Positions 1-8,783 of a DNA stretch of 64,000 nucleotides are shown here, piece by piece. Each line of letters begins with the position of its first letter. The first letter of the stretch is position 1. Position numbers and translations under genes: made by a program. Below the pieces are notes generated by a model. The model was given only the letters and a program-made list of their open reading frames with translations, made no database searches and was not told where the DNA came from. Origin of the DNA: Arthrobacter crusticola (lineage in GTDB: Bacteria; Actinomycetota; Actinomycetes; Actinomycetales; Micrococcaceae); the NCBI RefSeq assembly GCF_004357995.1, contig NZ_SMTK01000005.1, positions 186,001 through 250,000 of the forward strand, written 5' to 3'.

Positions 1-1
1 C

Positions 2-181
2 GACGTCGAGAACACCGGGGATGAACCACTCCGCCTCTACACCATCTACGCGCCCACGCACCACGCGCAGGGCATCGTGCAGGCGACGCCGGAGGACGCC
101 GAGAAGGACGAGGAGCAGGGCCGCGACGAGCCGCCGTCGTGGGTCGAGGAAGTGGATGACAAGGGCGAAGAGACCGCCTGA
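2..181 (+). CDS. Cupin-domain protein, C-terminal fragment (5' end outside window)
   Basis: The reading frame is open from the left edge to TGA at 179-181 and encodes the last 59 residues. The visible part reads NTGDEPLRLYTIYAPTHHA, the final beta-strand segment of small single-domain cupins annotated as mannose-6-phosphate-isomerase-like, followed by an acidic charged tail ending WVEEVDDKGEETA. The metal-binding histidines would lie upstream, outside the window, so substrate cannot be inferred. A strong terminator hairpin follows 10 bases after the stop. The family call rests on the tail alone and is moderately secure. Confidence 0.6.
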   Translation, partial: DVENTGDEPLRLYTIYAPTHHAQGIVQATPEDAEKDEEQGRDEPPSWVEEVDDKGEETA

Positions 182-190
182 TTCCTGCTC

Positions 191-234
191 CATGAGCCGT
201 CCGCGAACGTTCGCTGGACGGCTCATGGCGTTTT
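191..234 (+). terminator. Rho-independent terminator
   Basis: Perfect 12-base arms, CATGAGCCGTCC (191-202) and its complement (216-227), enclose a 13-base loop that is itself palindromic (GCGAACGTTCGC). GCG-TTTT follows. It ends the cupin gene and sits just before the stop of the convergent MmcQ gene, so it may serve both directions, although only the plus side has a T run. Confidence 0.75.
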
Positions 235-235
235 G

Positions 236-634
236 TCAGGGCGCGCCGGTCGACCAGCCCAGTCCCTCCCGGTCCGCGGCTGGCAGTGACGCGACGATCA
301 GGTCGTAGGAGTCCTCGATCATGTCGTGCACGGTTCCGGCGGACAGGCTTCCGTCGAGCCTCACTCCGTTCCAGTGCCTTTTGTTGAGGTGCCAGGCGCC
401 GGTGATCTCCGGGTGGGCCGCGCGGAGCTGGACGGCAAGGGCCGGATCGCACTTCAAGGAGATGGACAGCGGGTCGGCGTCGACGCCGACCAAGGCGAAG
501 ATCTTCCCAGGGACAGGCCTCCTGTCCTGCTGCCGGACCCTGACACGGAACACCGCGGTCTCCGGACCGAAGGGGTAGTCCTCGTAGGCACCGGGGAAGG
601 ACAGGCACGTGGCGCAGAGCCAGTCGAAGTCCAT
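236..634 (-). CDS. MmcQ/YjbR family DNA-binding-fold protein
   Basis: The 132-residue protein matches the MmcQ/YjbR (CyaY-like fold) family in length and landmarks. It has an N-terminal helix (MDFDWLCATCLSFPGAYEDY), the central strand signature KIFALVGVDADPLSISLKCDP, and the conserved W-H-L-N-K-R-H-W segment near residue 92. The family is thought to bind DNA or act as a small adaptor, and no reaction is established. It is a single gene, convergent with the upstream cupin gene. The start is the ATG at 634; a good ribosome site is not obvious. Confidence 0.8.
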   Translation of the reverse strand: MDFDWLCATCLSFPGAYEDYPFGPETAVFRVRVRQQDRRPVPGKIFALVGVDADPLSISLKCDPALAVQLRAAHPEITGAWHLNKRHWNGVRLDGSLSAGTVHDMIEDSYDLIVASLPAADREGLGWSTGAP

Positions 635-746
635 GCGACCACCCTAACCGTGACTCCTTCGGCCGGACCAGCACCGGCCGGGTGCGGGATGTCCGCCGCC
701 GAACTGCTTCTGGCTCCCCCGGACAAGTCGTAGTAGACAGGAGGCC

Positions 747-2030
747 ATGACGAAGAGGACCGGAGTGGCACACCGTCTGGCCGAAGCCCTGGGGATCGTG
801 CTCGGCACCCAGGAAATCCCGCTGAGGCTCCGGGCCTGGGACGGTTCGGAAGCCGGACCCGCCGGCGCGCCGGTGATTGAGTTCCGTTCCCGGCGGGGCC
901 TGCGGCGGATGCTGTGGTCGCCGAACCAGCTCGGGCTGAGCCGTGCCTATGTCGCCGGCGATATCGATGGACCCGGCGACCTCTTCGAGAGCTTCTCCGC
1001 GCTCAGCTCCGTGGGCAAATTCGCTGAACTGAAGGCCTTCCGCCCTCCTACCCTGGGCGAGCGTTCCAGACTGCTCCGCACCGCGGTCCGTATGGGTGCG
1101 CTTGGACTTCCGCCGGCACCGCCGCCGGAGGAAATGAACGTCACCCGGTTCGGAAGGAAACACTCCAGGAAGCGTGACGCCGCGGCGATCTCCTCCCACT
1201 ACGACGTCGGCAATGACTTCTATGCGCTCGTGCTCGGCACCTCAATGGTCTACTCCTGCGCGGTCTGGGAGGACGAGAACACCGGCCTGGACGCGGCACA
1301 GGTGGCGAAGCTCGACCTGGTTTGCCGAAAACTCGACCTTCGACCCGACATGCGCGTGCTCGACGTGGGCTGCGGCTGGGGCAGCTTTGCGCTGCACGCC
1401 GCACGGAGCTATGGAGTCGACGTCGTGGGCGTCACGCTCTCCAAAGAGCAGGCGGTCCTCGGGCGGAAGCGGGCCGCCGACGCCGGGCTCGCCGACCGCG
1501 TCGAGATCCGGGTCCAGGATTACCGCGATGTCACCGATGGTCCATTCGACGCAATAAGCTCGATCGGCATGGCCGAACACGTCGGCCGGGAGCAGATCGC
1601 GAACTACGCGTCCCACCTCTTCGGCCTCCTGCGTCCCGGCGGGCGGCTGCTCAACCACGCGATTTCGTGGAACGCCGGCGACATGCCGCCCGACCCCGAC
1701 TCCTTCATCCCCCGCTACGTTTTTCCCGACGGCGAAATGCTCAGCCTCACCGTCATGCTCGGGGCGTTGGAGTCGGCCGGCCTTGAAGTGCTCGACGTCG
1801 AAGCGCTGCGCCTGCACTACGGGCTGACGCTGCGCGCCTGGGTGCGCAACCTCGAAGAGAACTGGGACGAGGCGGTACGGCTCACGAGCGAGGGGCGGGC
1901 CCGGGTGTGGCGGTTGTACATGGCGGCGAGCGCGCTCGGCTTCGAGCGGGGACTGAACGGCGTCAACCAGGTGCTGGCGCAGCGCCCGGGCGGGGGAAAC
2001 CCCCCGCTGCGGCTGCGCGAATGGATCTAG
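747..2030 (+). CDS. Cyclopropane-fatty-acyl-phospholipid synthase family methyltransferase
   Basis: The 427-residue protein is a SAM-dependent methyltransferase of the CFA synthase/mycolic acid cyclopropane synthase family, which transfers a methylene or methyl group to unsaturated acyl chains of membrane phospholipids. The N-terminal ~130 residues are the lipid-recognition extension. Then come SSHYDVGNDFYALVLG (substrate and membrane contact), the SAM motif VLDVGCGWGSFALHA near residue 205, and SIGMAEHVG with the conserved glutamate used in bicarbonate binding. AGGAGG lies 5 bases before the ATG. A second, divergent member is at 49037-50317. Head-group or chain specificity cannot be read from sequence. 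Confidence 0.88.
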   Translation: MTKRTGVAHRLAEALGIVLGTQEIPLRLRAWDGSEAGPAGAPVIEFRSRRGLRRMLWSPNQLGLSRAYVAGDIDGPGDLFESFSALSSVGKFAELKAFRPPTLGERSRLLRTAVRMGALGLPPAPPPEEMNVTRFGRKHSRKRDAAAISSHYDVGNDFYALVLGTSMVYSCAVWEDENTGLDAAQVAKLDLVCRKLDLRPDMRVLDVGCGWGSFALHAARSYGVDVVGVTLSKEQAVLGRKRAADAGLADRVEIRVQDYRDVTDGPFDAISSIGMAEHVGREQIANYASHLFGLLRPGGRLLNHAISWNAGDMPPDPDSFIPRYVFPDGEMLSLTVMLGALESAGLEVLDVEALRLHYGLTLRAWVRNLEENWDEAVRLTSEGRARVWRLYMAASALGFERGLNGVNQVLAQRPGGGNPPLRLREWI

Positions 2031-2222
2031 GCGTCCGTTAGGACACCACCGTCACGAGCCGCCCCCCCCCTGAAGTTCATCTGCTGTCCGCAAACATTGA
2101 CGCCTGCTTGAGCGCATCTTCACATTCCCCGGCCACCATTGAACGCGGGGGCTCATTAATCCCTGGACCGGTTGCGCCCTTGGCACAGGCGAGGGCAGCC
2201 GTCCTCACTCAAAGGAGACAAC

Positions 2223-2963
2223 ATGACGCAGTCCACCCCCGATTCGGCCGCCGGCCCCACAGTGGTCCTGATCCACGGCGCCTTCGCCGACAGTTCCAGC
2301 TGGAACGGCGTCGTCGAACGGCTCCAGGACGCCGGAGTACCCGTGCAGGCCGTCAGCAATCCGCTGCGCGGCATCGCACACGACTCGGCGTACGCCGCCA
2401 GCGCCATCCAGCAGATCCCCGGACCTGTGCTCGCCGTCGGGCACTCCTATGGCGGGGCGGTGATCACCAATGCGTCCCCCCAGACCGACAACGTTGTTGG
2501 GCTGGTCTTCGTCGCGGCCTTCGCGCCCGACGAGGGTGAGACCCTAGAAGGAATTGAGAACGGCTCCACCGACAGCGTCCTCAACACGGCACTGATCCCC
2601 ACTCAGTATCCCGTAGGGCAGGACTCCGAGACGGCCGTCGAGCTTACGGTTGACCCCGCCAAGTTCCATGACGCCTTTGCCTCCGATGTGTCCGTGAAGG
2701 AGGCAGCGGTGATGGCCGCCACGCAGCGCCCCGTCGCCGCCGCTGCCTTCGGCGAACCGACTGGAACGCCCGCCTGGAAGACCCTGCCGTCGTGGGCCGT
2801 CGTGCCGACCGGAGACAAGGCCGCCGGCAGCGACGTGCTGCGCTCCATGGCGCAACGAGCTCAAGCGGCGATCACCGAGACCGAGGGCTCGCACGTCATC
2901 ATGGTGTCCCAGCCCCAGATCGTCACCGATGTCATCCTGCAGGCGCTGGAGGGCGTCCGATAA
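2223..2963 (+). CDS. Alpha/beta-fold hydrolase
   Basis: The 246-residue cytoplasmic hydrolase has VLIHGAFADSSSW (oxyanion-hole HG motif, residues ~16-28), the nucleophile elbow GHSYGG near residue 80, and a C-terminal GSHVIMVSQP carrying the likely catalytic histidine. This small lid-poor arrangement is that of the salicylate-esterase/hydroxynitrile-lyase-like group often annotated simply as alpha/beta hydrolase. The start is fixed by AAAGGAGACAAC directly before ATG at 2223; upstream in-frame starts lack such a site. It stands alone between unrelated genes and its substrate is unknown. Confidence 0.85.
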   Translation: MTQSTPDSAAGPTVVLIHGAFADSSSWNGVVERLQDAGVPVQAVSNPLRGIAHDSAYAASAIQQIPGPVLAVGHSYGGAVITNASPQTDNVVGLVFVAAFAPDEGETLEGIENGSTDSVLNTALIPTQYPVGQDSETAVELTVDPAKFHDAFASDVSVKEAAVMAATQRPVAAAAFGEPTGTPAWKTLPSWAVVPTGDKAAGSDVLRSMAQRAQAAITETEGSHVIMVSQPQIVTDVILQALEGVR

Positions 2964-3068
2964 TCCAGGCCCAGCGGGGCACCGCGAAATCCAGACGCAA
3001 TGGGGCCTCCGGCGTGTCCGTACTGCGGGGGTATCGCTCCTCAGGCGGTGAGCCATCAGACTGTCCTC

Positions 3069-3761
3069 ATGGAGTGGAAGCGTGCGAAGGACTGGCTGAT
3101 CGGTGCTGTGGGGATGATTTTCGCCCTCGGTATTGCGCTCGTCATCCTCTGGTGGGCGGCAAGCGGCCCGGCCACCGGGGACGAGGCGGAGCCTGTGCCG
3201 TCGCCTACACAGGGCGCCGGGAGTCAAACGGGCGCCGTGCCACCGGACGGGTTGGGCGAGGACGAGGTGTGGCTCGCCGACTTTGACCTCGACGCCGGGA
3301 CGGTGGTGACGGCGGGCTCGCTGCTCCACGACGTCCGCGCCGTTGGCCAGGACGTGGTCACGGGTCCCGACGGACTCGTTGCGGGCCGGCTCGCCGTGGA
3401 CGCGACGGTGCCGTTCGAGGTCGTTGCCCGGGAGCTCGGCGGCGGGTCGGTGGTCCGCGCTGCCGACGGCGGCCAGGCCTCGGTGGTCCGCACAGTCGAG
3501 ACCCTGGGCCGCGAACTGCGAGTCACCGCGACCGGCACCGTCAAGGTTGAGGACGGCCGGCTGGTCGTCGAACCGCGGTCGATCGACGTCGGCGGGCCGG
3601 ACTTCCTCTCCGATGCCACCGCCGCCGTCGTGCGCAGGTTCGTGACCATCGAGCACGACATTGAGGGCCTGCCGGAGGGCCTCGTCCTCCGGGACGTCGC
3701 CGTCCGGGGCGACGGGTTCCGCGCCACCTTCCGGGGCGAGGGAGTTGAGCTCAACTCCTGA
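3069..3761 (+). CDS. LmeA-like phospholipid-binding membrane-anchored protein (DUF2993)
   Basis: It has a short cytoplasmic N-terminus (MEWKRAKDWL), one membrane segment around residues 10-30 (LIGAVGMIFALGIALVILWW), a Ser/Pro/Gly linker, then an extracytoplasmic domain with the DUF2993 pattern. That pattern is VDATVPFEVVAREL, repeated beta strands, LRVTATGTVKVEDGRLVVEP, and a C-terminal LPEGLVLRDVAVRGDGFRAT. DUF2993 includes mycobacterial LmeA, which binds phospholipid and acts in lipomannan maturation; that role here is inference. An alternative start at 3000 would add 23 residues including CPYCGG; the ATG at 3069 gives a normal membrane-anchor start. Confidence 0.72.
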   Translation: MEWKRAKDWLIGAVGMIFALGIALVILWWAASGPATGDEAEPVPSPTQGAGSQTGAVPPDGLGEDEVWLADFDLDAGTVVTAGSLLHDVRAVGQDVVTGPDGLVAGRLAVDATVPFEVVARELGGGSVVRAADGGQASVVRTVETLGRELRVTATGTVKVEDGRLVVEPRSIDVGGPDFLSDATAAVVRRFVTIEHDIEGLPEGLVLRDVAVRGDGFRATFRGEGVELNS

Positions 3762-3924
3762 GGGAACGCGCCCTGTCCTGCCGGATGAAGGGAGTGCCTT
3801 GTCCTGAAATATTCTTCCAAGATCCTTCGCGATTCGGGACAATGGTCGCCCGGGCCACCCTGCAGGGCGGCTCCCGCCCGGCTCCCGGAAACCATCAGCG
3901 ACCAGCGTTTGGGAAGGACCACCA

Positions 3925-4110
3925 ATGGACGTGTCGACACTGACCTCACTTCTCCATGAGGCCGAGGAACACCACGGCAAGTATGAAGCGAACTCGGCTC
4001 CGCATGCATGGCCGGACTGGTATGCCGCGTTCATCGTCGCGCGTGAGCAGGGCCGCACCCCGGAACAGGCGTACGACGACGCCGTCCAGCACCTCGAGGG
4101 AGGGAAGTAA
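3925..4110 (+). CDS. Small helical protein related to the C-terminal tail of the neighbouring VOC protein
   Basis: The 61-residue soluble, acidic protein begins MDVSTLTSLLHEAEEHHGKY, with a core WPDWYAAFIVAREQGRTPEQ. The core aligns by eye with the last ~45 residues of the convergent VOC protein (WAQWYALYLAREQSGEA), including W-x2-WYA-x3-x-AREQ. This suggests a stand-alone copy of a tail domain that actinomycete VOC proteins often carry. GGAAGGACC lies before the ATG with suitable spacing. The stop lies 20 bases from the VOC stop, tail to tail. Function is unknown; a partner or regulatory role toward the VOC protein is a guess. Confidence 0.7.
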   Translation: MDVSTLTSLLHEAEEHHGKYEANSAPHAWPDWYAAFIVAREQGRTPEQAYDDAVQHLEGGK

Positions 4111-4130
4111 CTACCCCGGCCTCCCTGATG

Positions 4131-4799
4131 TCATGAGGTCTGTGCTTCGCCGCTCTGCTCCCGTGCGAGGTACAAGGCGTACCACTGCGCCCAGTCCGGA
4201 TCCTCCTGGGTATTGCGCTTCTCCAGGTCCTGATACGCGGCGGCGGCTCGCTCGAGTGCCTGTGCGAGGTCGGCGGGCGAGCCATACGCGGTGCCGCCTT
4301 GGACGCGGCCCGGGAACCGCTGGGTGATCTCCTGCAGGATCCAGCTGTTTCCGTCCGGATCACTGAACGAGACGAATGACCCGTACGTACCGCGGTCGGG
4401 GTGGGGGCCGGGAACAGGCTCGTCATTGCCGGGGAACCTGCACGCGTAGCCGGACCGGCAGTGGAAGACCTCGCTGGCATCGACACCGCGGGAGACGAGG
4501 TCGCGGCGCGCTGCTTCGATATCGGTGACGATCAGGTGCGTACCCTGGGCCGACCCCGGCTCGGCTTGGGTGACCTGCCTGCCGAACTGGACCGAGCAGC
4601 CGGAGCCGGGGGGCGTGTATTGCATGCTGCGGAAGTTCCCGTCGACGCGTTCGCCGTCGAGCCTCCAGCCCAGGCTGTCGTAAAACTGTTTGGCGCGATC
4701 GACGTCGGACACCGGTAGGACGATCACCTCCAGCTTCATGTCTACCGGGGCGCTCGGCGCCGCGGTCCCGGCGCTGGTCTCGGGCTCTGTCGGGTTCAC
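4131..4799 (-). CDS. VOC (glyoxalase/bleomycin-resistance fold) family protein with helical tail
   Basis: In this 222-residue protein a Pro/Ala-rich leader is followed by one VOC module: MKLEVIVLPVSDVDRAKQFY, the long loop YTPPGSGCSVQFGR, HLIVTDIEAARRDLVSRGV, and SFSDPDGNSWILQEI (second betaalphabetabetabeta unit) by about residue 165. The last ~50 residues form a separate helical segment containing DWAQWYALYLAREQ, homologous to the small protein encoded at 3925-4110. VOC proteins are metal-dependent dioxygenases, isomerases or binding proteins. The exact reaction cannot be read here, and a complete two-histidine/one-glutamate site is not obvious. Confidence 0.82.
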   Translation of the reverse strand: MNPTEPETSAGTAAPSAPVDMKLEVIVLPVSDVDRAKQFYDSLGWRLDGERVDGNFRSMQYTPPGSGCSVQFGRQVTQAEPGSAQGTHLIVTDIEAARRDLVSRGVDASEVFHCRSGYACRFPGNDEPVPGPHPDRGTYGSFVSFSDPDGNSWILQEITQRFPGRVQGGTAYGSPADLAQALERAAAAYQDLEKRNTQEDPDWAQWYALYLAREQSGEAQTS

Positions 4800-4996
4800 G
4801 TTGGCCTCCCTTGTCGTACCCTCTCAGGTCAGGTTCAGGGTGGCACCGTGATGTACCCGGCGCAAGGTTGCGCTGCTGGTGTTACGTGCCGAGCCGGGTC
4901 TCCCAGTAGGCGTGAAGTACCGCGTGGATGCGGTCGCTCCTGGTCGGCGGGAAGTTGCCCGGCCGCGTGGGCACCGGTGAGGGCCCACCTGGGACG

Positions 4997-5506
4997 CTAA
5001 CTGACGCTCTGGTCCTGTTCGGCAATGTCGAGCGTGGTGCAGATGTTCGGGAGGTCGTTTACCGTGCAGAGCCGATATGGTCCGGGTCGGATGCTGTCCG
5101 GGATGGTGAGGTTGTCCGGGCCGGGTCCGGCGATTGCAACGGCCGGCCAAGCCTTGTTCTCGGCGTCATCGGCGGACCACCACGTTGGGGAACGGGAGCC
5201 GGCGTAGCCGGCATTGGTGGCACTCAGGTAGTAGCGGACCTGCCACGTCTCGCCGTCCTGTTCTTCCAGGACCCAGCCGATGCCACGCTCAGTTCCCTCC
5301 GGGAAACGTACGTGGACGGTCTGTCCCGGGGTTACCGGGGAAGCCGAGACTACAAGCAGTTCGGGGCGCATTTGCGCCTCGGGATCTTGTGCCCCCGGTT
5401 CCCGGGCGCCGGCTGCACCACACCCGGCCAACAGCGCACCGAAGAGAACCACGGCAGCCCAGGAGATTGTCAGCTCCGATCCTGGTGTGCCAGGGTATCC
5501 GTTCAC
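4997..5506 (-). CDS. Putative lipoprotein of unknown function
   Basis: A GTG at 5506, preceded by AAGGAGGTCGGTGCC, begins a 169-residue protein with a lipoprotein signal: hydrophobic stretch WAAVVLFGALL then lipobox LAGC near residue 30. The mature part resembles one Ig-like beta domain (LLVVSASPVTPGQTVHVRFP, GIGWVLEEQDGETWQVRYYL) with two late cysteines (LCTVNDLPNICTT) that could form a disulfide. It is probably attached to the outer face of the membrane. An upstream in-frame ATG at 5557 lacks a ribosome site. No family was recognised beyond the fold-like pattern. Confidence 0.7.
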   Translation of the reverse strand: MNGYPGTPGSELTISWAAVVLFGALLAGCGAAGAREPGAQDPEAQMRPELLVVSASPVTPGQTVHVRFPEGTERGIGWVLEEQDGETWQVRYYLSATNAGYAGSRSPTWWSADDAENKAWPAVAIAGPGPDNLTIPDSIRPGPYRLCTVNDLPNICTTLDIAEQDQSVS

Positions 5507-5607
5507 GGCACCGACCTCCTTGGTGCGCATCCTAGCCGCACCGAAGACTGCCGTCACTGTTTCCGGATTCGGCCGCGGCGTGTGGCCTCAGGTGTCCGGC
5601 ACCGGAG

Positions 5608-6354
5608 TCAACCGTCGGCGAGGAGGGCGTCGGCCCGGCGGGGCGCAAGACGGTGAAGGAGAAGGAAAGCCCTGGCCTTTCCCACGTGGATTTCCGACCG
5701 GTCAGCGCGCAGGCCGGCGAGGATTTCGTGGGCGGCCTGCTCGACGCTGATCTTGCCGGCGCCGCGGCCGGCAGTCATGGGGGTATCGACCAGGGGCAGG
5801 ACGACGTCGACGGCGCTGATGCCGGGAGCGTCCACGGCGAGCTGGTAGCGCAGCGCCTTCGTAAAGGTGCGCAGCCCGGCCTTGGCTGCTCCGTACACCG
5901 CTGCGCTGCGCTTGGGGGAAACGGCGAGGCCTGAACCGATGTTCACGACGGCGGCATGCGGTTCCCTCATCAGGTGGGGCAGGCTTAGTGCGGTGAGCTG
6001 AATCGGAGCGATCAGGTCGGTGCGCAGCTCGAGGTCGACGTCGGCGAGCACCTGGGCCACCGGCCGGGTGGCAAGGTGATAATTGAGTTGAATTCCGGCA
6101 TTGTTCACCAGCAGCGAGAGTCCGCCCAGCTGCGAGAGCGCGGCGTCGACCATCCGCGGCAGATCCTCCGCGCGGGCAAGGTCAGCCGCCAGCGTCCGGA
6201 GCCCGGGAATCTGCGTCGCAGCCGCATCGAGGCGTCCCTCGTCCCGGCCGGTGATGAGCACATCACTGCCTGCGGCGACTAGCTGGCGGGCCAGTTCCAG
6301 CCCCACGCCCGAGCCGCCGCCCGTGAGAAGTACCTTGAGTCCCTGGAGCTCCAT
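5608..6354 (-). CDS. SDR family oxidoreductase
   Basis: The 248-residue Rossmann-fold dehydrogenase has the nucleotide motif TGGGSGVG (residues ~11-18), NNAGIQ near 85, and catalytic Tyr-Lys in YGAAKAG around 152-158. LITGRDEGRL after the second strand places an arginine where NADP-preferring enzymes have it. The ATG at 6354 gives a standard SDR N-terminus (MELQGLKVLLTGGG); in-frame codons continue upstream to 6537 but encode no SDR-like sequence. The C-terminus (RRADALLADG) resembles DltE-like short SDRs. Substrate is unknown. Confidence 0.87.
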   Translation of the reverse strand: MELQGLKVLLTGGGSGVGLELARQLVAAGSDVLITGRDEGRLDAAATQIPGLRTLAADLARAEDLPRMVDAALSQLGGLSLLVNNAGIQLNYHLATRPVAQVLADVDLELRTDLIAPIQLTALSLPHLMREPHAAVVNIGSGLAVSPKRSAAVYGAAKAGLRTFTKALRYQLAVDAPGISAVDVVLPLVDTPMTAGRGAGKISVEQAAHEILAGLRADRSEIHVGKARAFLLLHRLAPRRADALLADG

Positions 6355-6568
6355 GAGGAATCCGTTCTGTCCCGCGGACGATGATGATCTTTGACCCGGT
6401 AGAGCCCAATTTCGTGTGCCACTCCACGTCCCAGGCCATTGTGCCACCCGAGGGGGGAACCCCGACCACCGTGCGGCAGGATCTGGGGCATGCCCGGGCG
6501 CGACTGGGATAGGCTCGATCTGGACCGGATCGTGCATCGATCCCTACGGTAAGGGCAGGGAAAATACC

Positions 6569-7168
6569 TTGGATCTATTGGGTGGCGTAAGCCACGACGT
6601 ACTCCGCATCCTGCCGTGGGTTGCAGCCATTGTCTTCGGGCTCCTGGCCGGCCTGTGGCGTCCGCGCAAATTCCACTGGACGGCGCTTGCCGCTGTCCTG
6701 CTCTTCGCGGCCCTCAATGCGGGTGCCGCGATCTACGTCCTCAACCATTTCGACGATCCGCGCTGGTCTTCCGGGGAGGATCCGTCGCTGAGCGCCCCCT
6801 CTTTATCCGACACGCCCATCGTTGGTGAGTATCTGGGCCCCCTGGATTCCGCTCTGGATGACGTGGTCGGCGGGGTGAACGAGTTCCTCGCGTTCAAGCA
6901 GGCGCTTCCCGTCGCGCTGGAGTTCCTTGCGGCGTCCGGCTGGGCCCTGCTGGCGTCGTTCCCGCTTGCCATTCTCGCCGCCGGCGTCGGTTTCACCATG
7001 GCCCGGCGTCGAACGGCGGCCTTCGATAAATACCGTGCCGACGTCGACCTGCTCAAGGAAGAGCTCGAGCAGCTCAAGCGGCAGATCGCGTCGGGTCATT
7101 CCGGCTCCACCGCACTGCCTTCGGGGCACGCGGACAGCGAGGTACTGCCCAGACGCACGCGGAGCTGA
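6569..7168 (+). CDS. Two-span membrane protein with C-terminal coiled coil
   Basis: A TTG at 6569, with AGGGCAGGG upstream, is the most likely start and gives 199 residues. There are two hydrophobic spans near the N-terminus (ILPWVAAIVFGLLAGLW and WTALAAVLLFAALNAGAAIY). An exposed Ser/Pro-rich loop follows, then a third span (LLASFPLAILAAGVGF) and a charged helix KYRADVDLLKEELEQLKRQI that looks like a coiled coil. No family is recognised. The downstream neighbour is convergent. The start choice is uncertain because in-frame sequence is open further upstream. Confidence 0.6.
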   Translation: MDLLGGVSHDVLRILPWVAAIVFGLLAGLWRPRKFHWTALAAVLLFAALNAGAAIYVLNHFDDPRWSSGEDPSLSAPSLSDTPIVGEYLGPLDSALDDVVGGVNEFLAFKQALPVALEFLAASGWALLASFPLAILAAGVGFTMARRRTAAFDKYRADVDLLKEELEQLKRQIASGHSGSTALPSGHADSEVLPRRTRS

Positions 7169-7241
7169 GCATTCAGGTGGGCGGCTGACCGGGACTTTGC
7201 GGACCGCGCGGCCTTGGCCGCGCCGACGGGCAGGAAGGGCG

Positions 7242-8783
7242 CTACCGGGCGTCCCCGCCGGCCCAGGCCTCCGTATAGAACAGCGGGGAACGCGACTCAA
7301 GCAACTCACCATAGGCGTCCGGCTGCATCACCTGGGCCGAACCTTCCGGAACCGCCGAGGCGAAGGCGGAGACGCCCAGCCCGGCCTCCTGATCCTTCAG
7401 GGTCAGCCCGGCGGCTTCGAGGATCGTGGGGTACATATTCAACTGGTCGATGCGGGGGCGCAGCGCGCCGTCCCTGCTCCCGCCCGGAATCCAGACCCGG
7501 TTGAAGATGGTGCGGTTTGGGTGGTTGTCCAGCTGCTCGTGGAAGGCATCGTTGGCGCCCATGTGCTTGAGGTGGTCCCCCATGATCACCACGGCGGTGT
7601 CGTCGAGGTAGCCCTTCTCCTTCATATGCTCAACGAATCCGGCCACCTGGGTCATGGAGCAGGAGAACACGGAGGTGACCACTTCCTGGGTATCCACGTC
7701 GCAGTAGTCGAAGATGTACGCCGGCTCGTGGGTGTCCAGCGTCAGCACCGTGAGGTTGAACGGCTCACCGGTCCTTTCCGCTTCGGCGTGCAGCCCGTCG
7801 ATCTCGTCCTTGGCGTAGGCCATCAGGCGTTCATCGCTCAGGCCCCAGTCGCTGCGGAAGTTCTTCTCCGGTTCGCCGGCGGCGCGCCAGTCGGAGAGAT
7901 CCTTGTACTCGGAGTAGCCATGGCTCCTCAGGAAGGTGCCCTTCGCGGCGAACGCGGCGTTGGCGCCGCCCAGGAACACGTTGGTGTAGCCGTGGTCCTG
8001 AAGGACATCCCCCATGCAGGTGAGCCCTCCCAAGTAGGTCTCGAGACCGCCGCCGAGGTCGTTGCCCGCGGCGGAACCGACGCCCTTCAACGGAACGCCG
8101 CACTGCGTCGAGACCAGACCGGACATGGTCCAGCCTCCGCCCGTGTACTGCTGGAAATCGTCAACGCTCTGCCAGCCGTCGGAGGCCTTGGTCGCCTCCT
8201 TCAGAGGCGCGAACGCGTCCTTCTCGAACAGTCGGTCGTTGGCGAGCGTGGCCTCGCCGGACTCGAGGTAGATCACCACCAGGTTGCGCTTGGCGGCGTC
8301 GCTTGTGACGGTGGGCTTCACGTAATAGTCGCCGATGTCGTATTTGGAGTTCGCCGCCCGGATGTAGTCCCCCAGGCCCACCGTGGTGGCGAAGGCGGTG
8401 CTGCCGCCGACCACGACCGCGGCCACCAGAGCGGTGGAGACCGTGTGCATGATCCACTGGCGGCGGCGAGGGAGCACGCCTTCGCCGCTGCGGCGGCGCC
8501 TGCGGCGGCGGAGGGACTGCCACATCGCGACCCCGACGGTGATGAGCAGGGGCACGACGCCGATTCCTAGGATGCCGGTCCATACGATGGGTCCGCCCCC
8601 ACCGTCGGTTTCCACGGAGACGAGGTTCAGAAGCATCTGACCGACGGAGATTTCGCCCCAGTACATCCGGATGCCGGCGGAGGCGATGAGCAGCGCGAGC
8701 CCGGCCCAGATCAGGACGTAGACCACGATGCGTCCCGCGACCACGCCGACCCGTCGGGTCACGTGAAAAATCCGCTTCGACAT
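7242..8783 (-). CDS. LTA-synthase-like membrane sulfatase/phosphoglycerol transferase
   Basis: The N-terminal ~150 residues have three hydrophobic spans, then comes a large extracytoplasmic alkaline-phosphatase-fold domain. Visible metal and catalytic elements are LVVIYLESGEA (metal-binding glutamate), GGWTMSGLVSTQCG (threonine nucleophile region), LDTHEPAY, and VVIMGDHLKHMG (DH metal ligands). This is the architecture of LtaS/MdoB-type enzymes that move glycerol-phosphate or similar groups onto cell-envelope polymers. At 513 residues it is somewhat shorter than five-span LtaS. GAGGTGGAGCG precedes ATG at 8783; the in-frame ATG at 8819 lacks a good site. The exact donor is unknown. Confidence 0.83.
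   Translation of the reverse strand: MSKRIFHVTRRVGVVAGRIVVYVLIWAGLALLIASAGIRMYWGEISVGQMLLNLVSVETDGGGGPIVWTGILGIGVVPLLITVGVAMWQSLRRRRRRRSGEGVLPRRRQWIMHTVSTALVAAVVVGGSTAFATTVGLGDYIRAANSKYDIGDYYVKPTVTSDAAKRNLVVIYLESGEATLANDRLFEKDAFAPLKEATKASDGWQSVDDFQQYTGGGWTMSGLVSTQCGVPLKGVGSAAGNDLGGGLETYLGGLTCMGDVLQDHGYTNVFLGGANAAFAAKGTFLRSHGYSEYKDLSDWRAAGEPEKNFRSDWGLSDERLMAYAKDEIDGLHAEAERTGEPFNLTVLTLDTHEPAYIFDYCDVDTQEVVTSVFSCSMTQVAGFVEHMKEKGYLDDTAVVIMGDHLKHMGANDAFHEQLDNHPNRTIFNRVWIPGGSRDGALRPRIDQLNMYPTILEAAGLTLKDQEAGLGVSAFASAVPEGSAQVMQPDAYGELLESRSPLFYTEAWAGGDAR

Noticed and set aside
3000-3068. N-terminal zinc-ribbon-like CPYCGG of the LmeA-like protein from an earlier start
   Set aside because: Only one Cys pair is present and LmeA-like proteins start at the membrane anchor. 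It is probably chance coding upstream.
6927-8570. A 547-codon plus-strand frame opposite the sulfatase gene
   Set aside because: It is antisense to a clear enzyme gene, with biased composition and no start signal.
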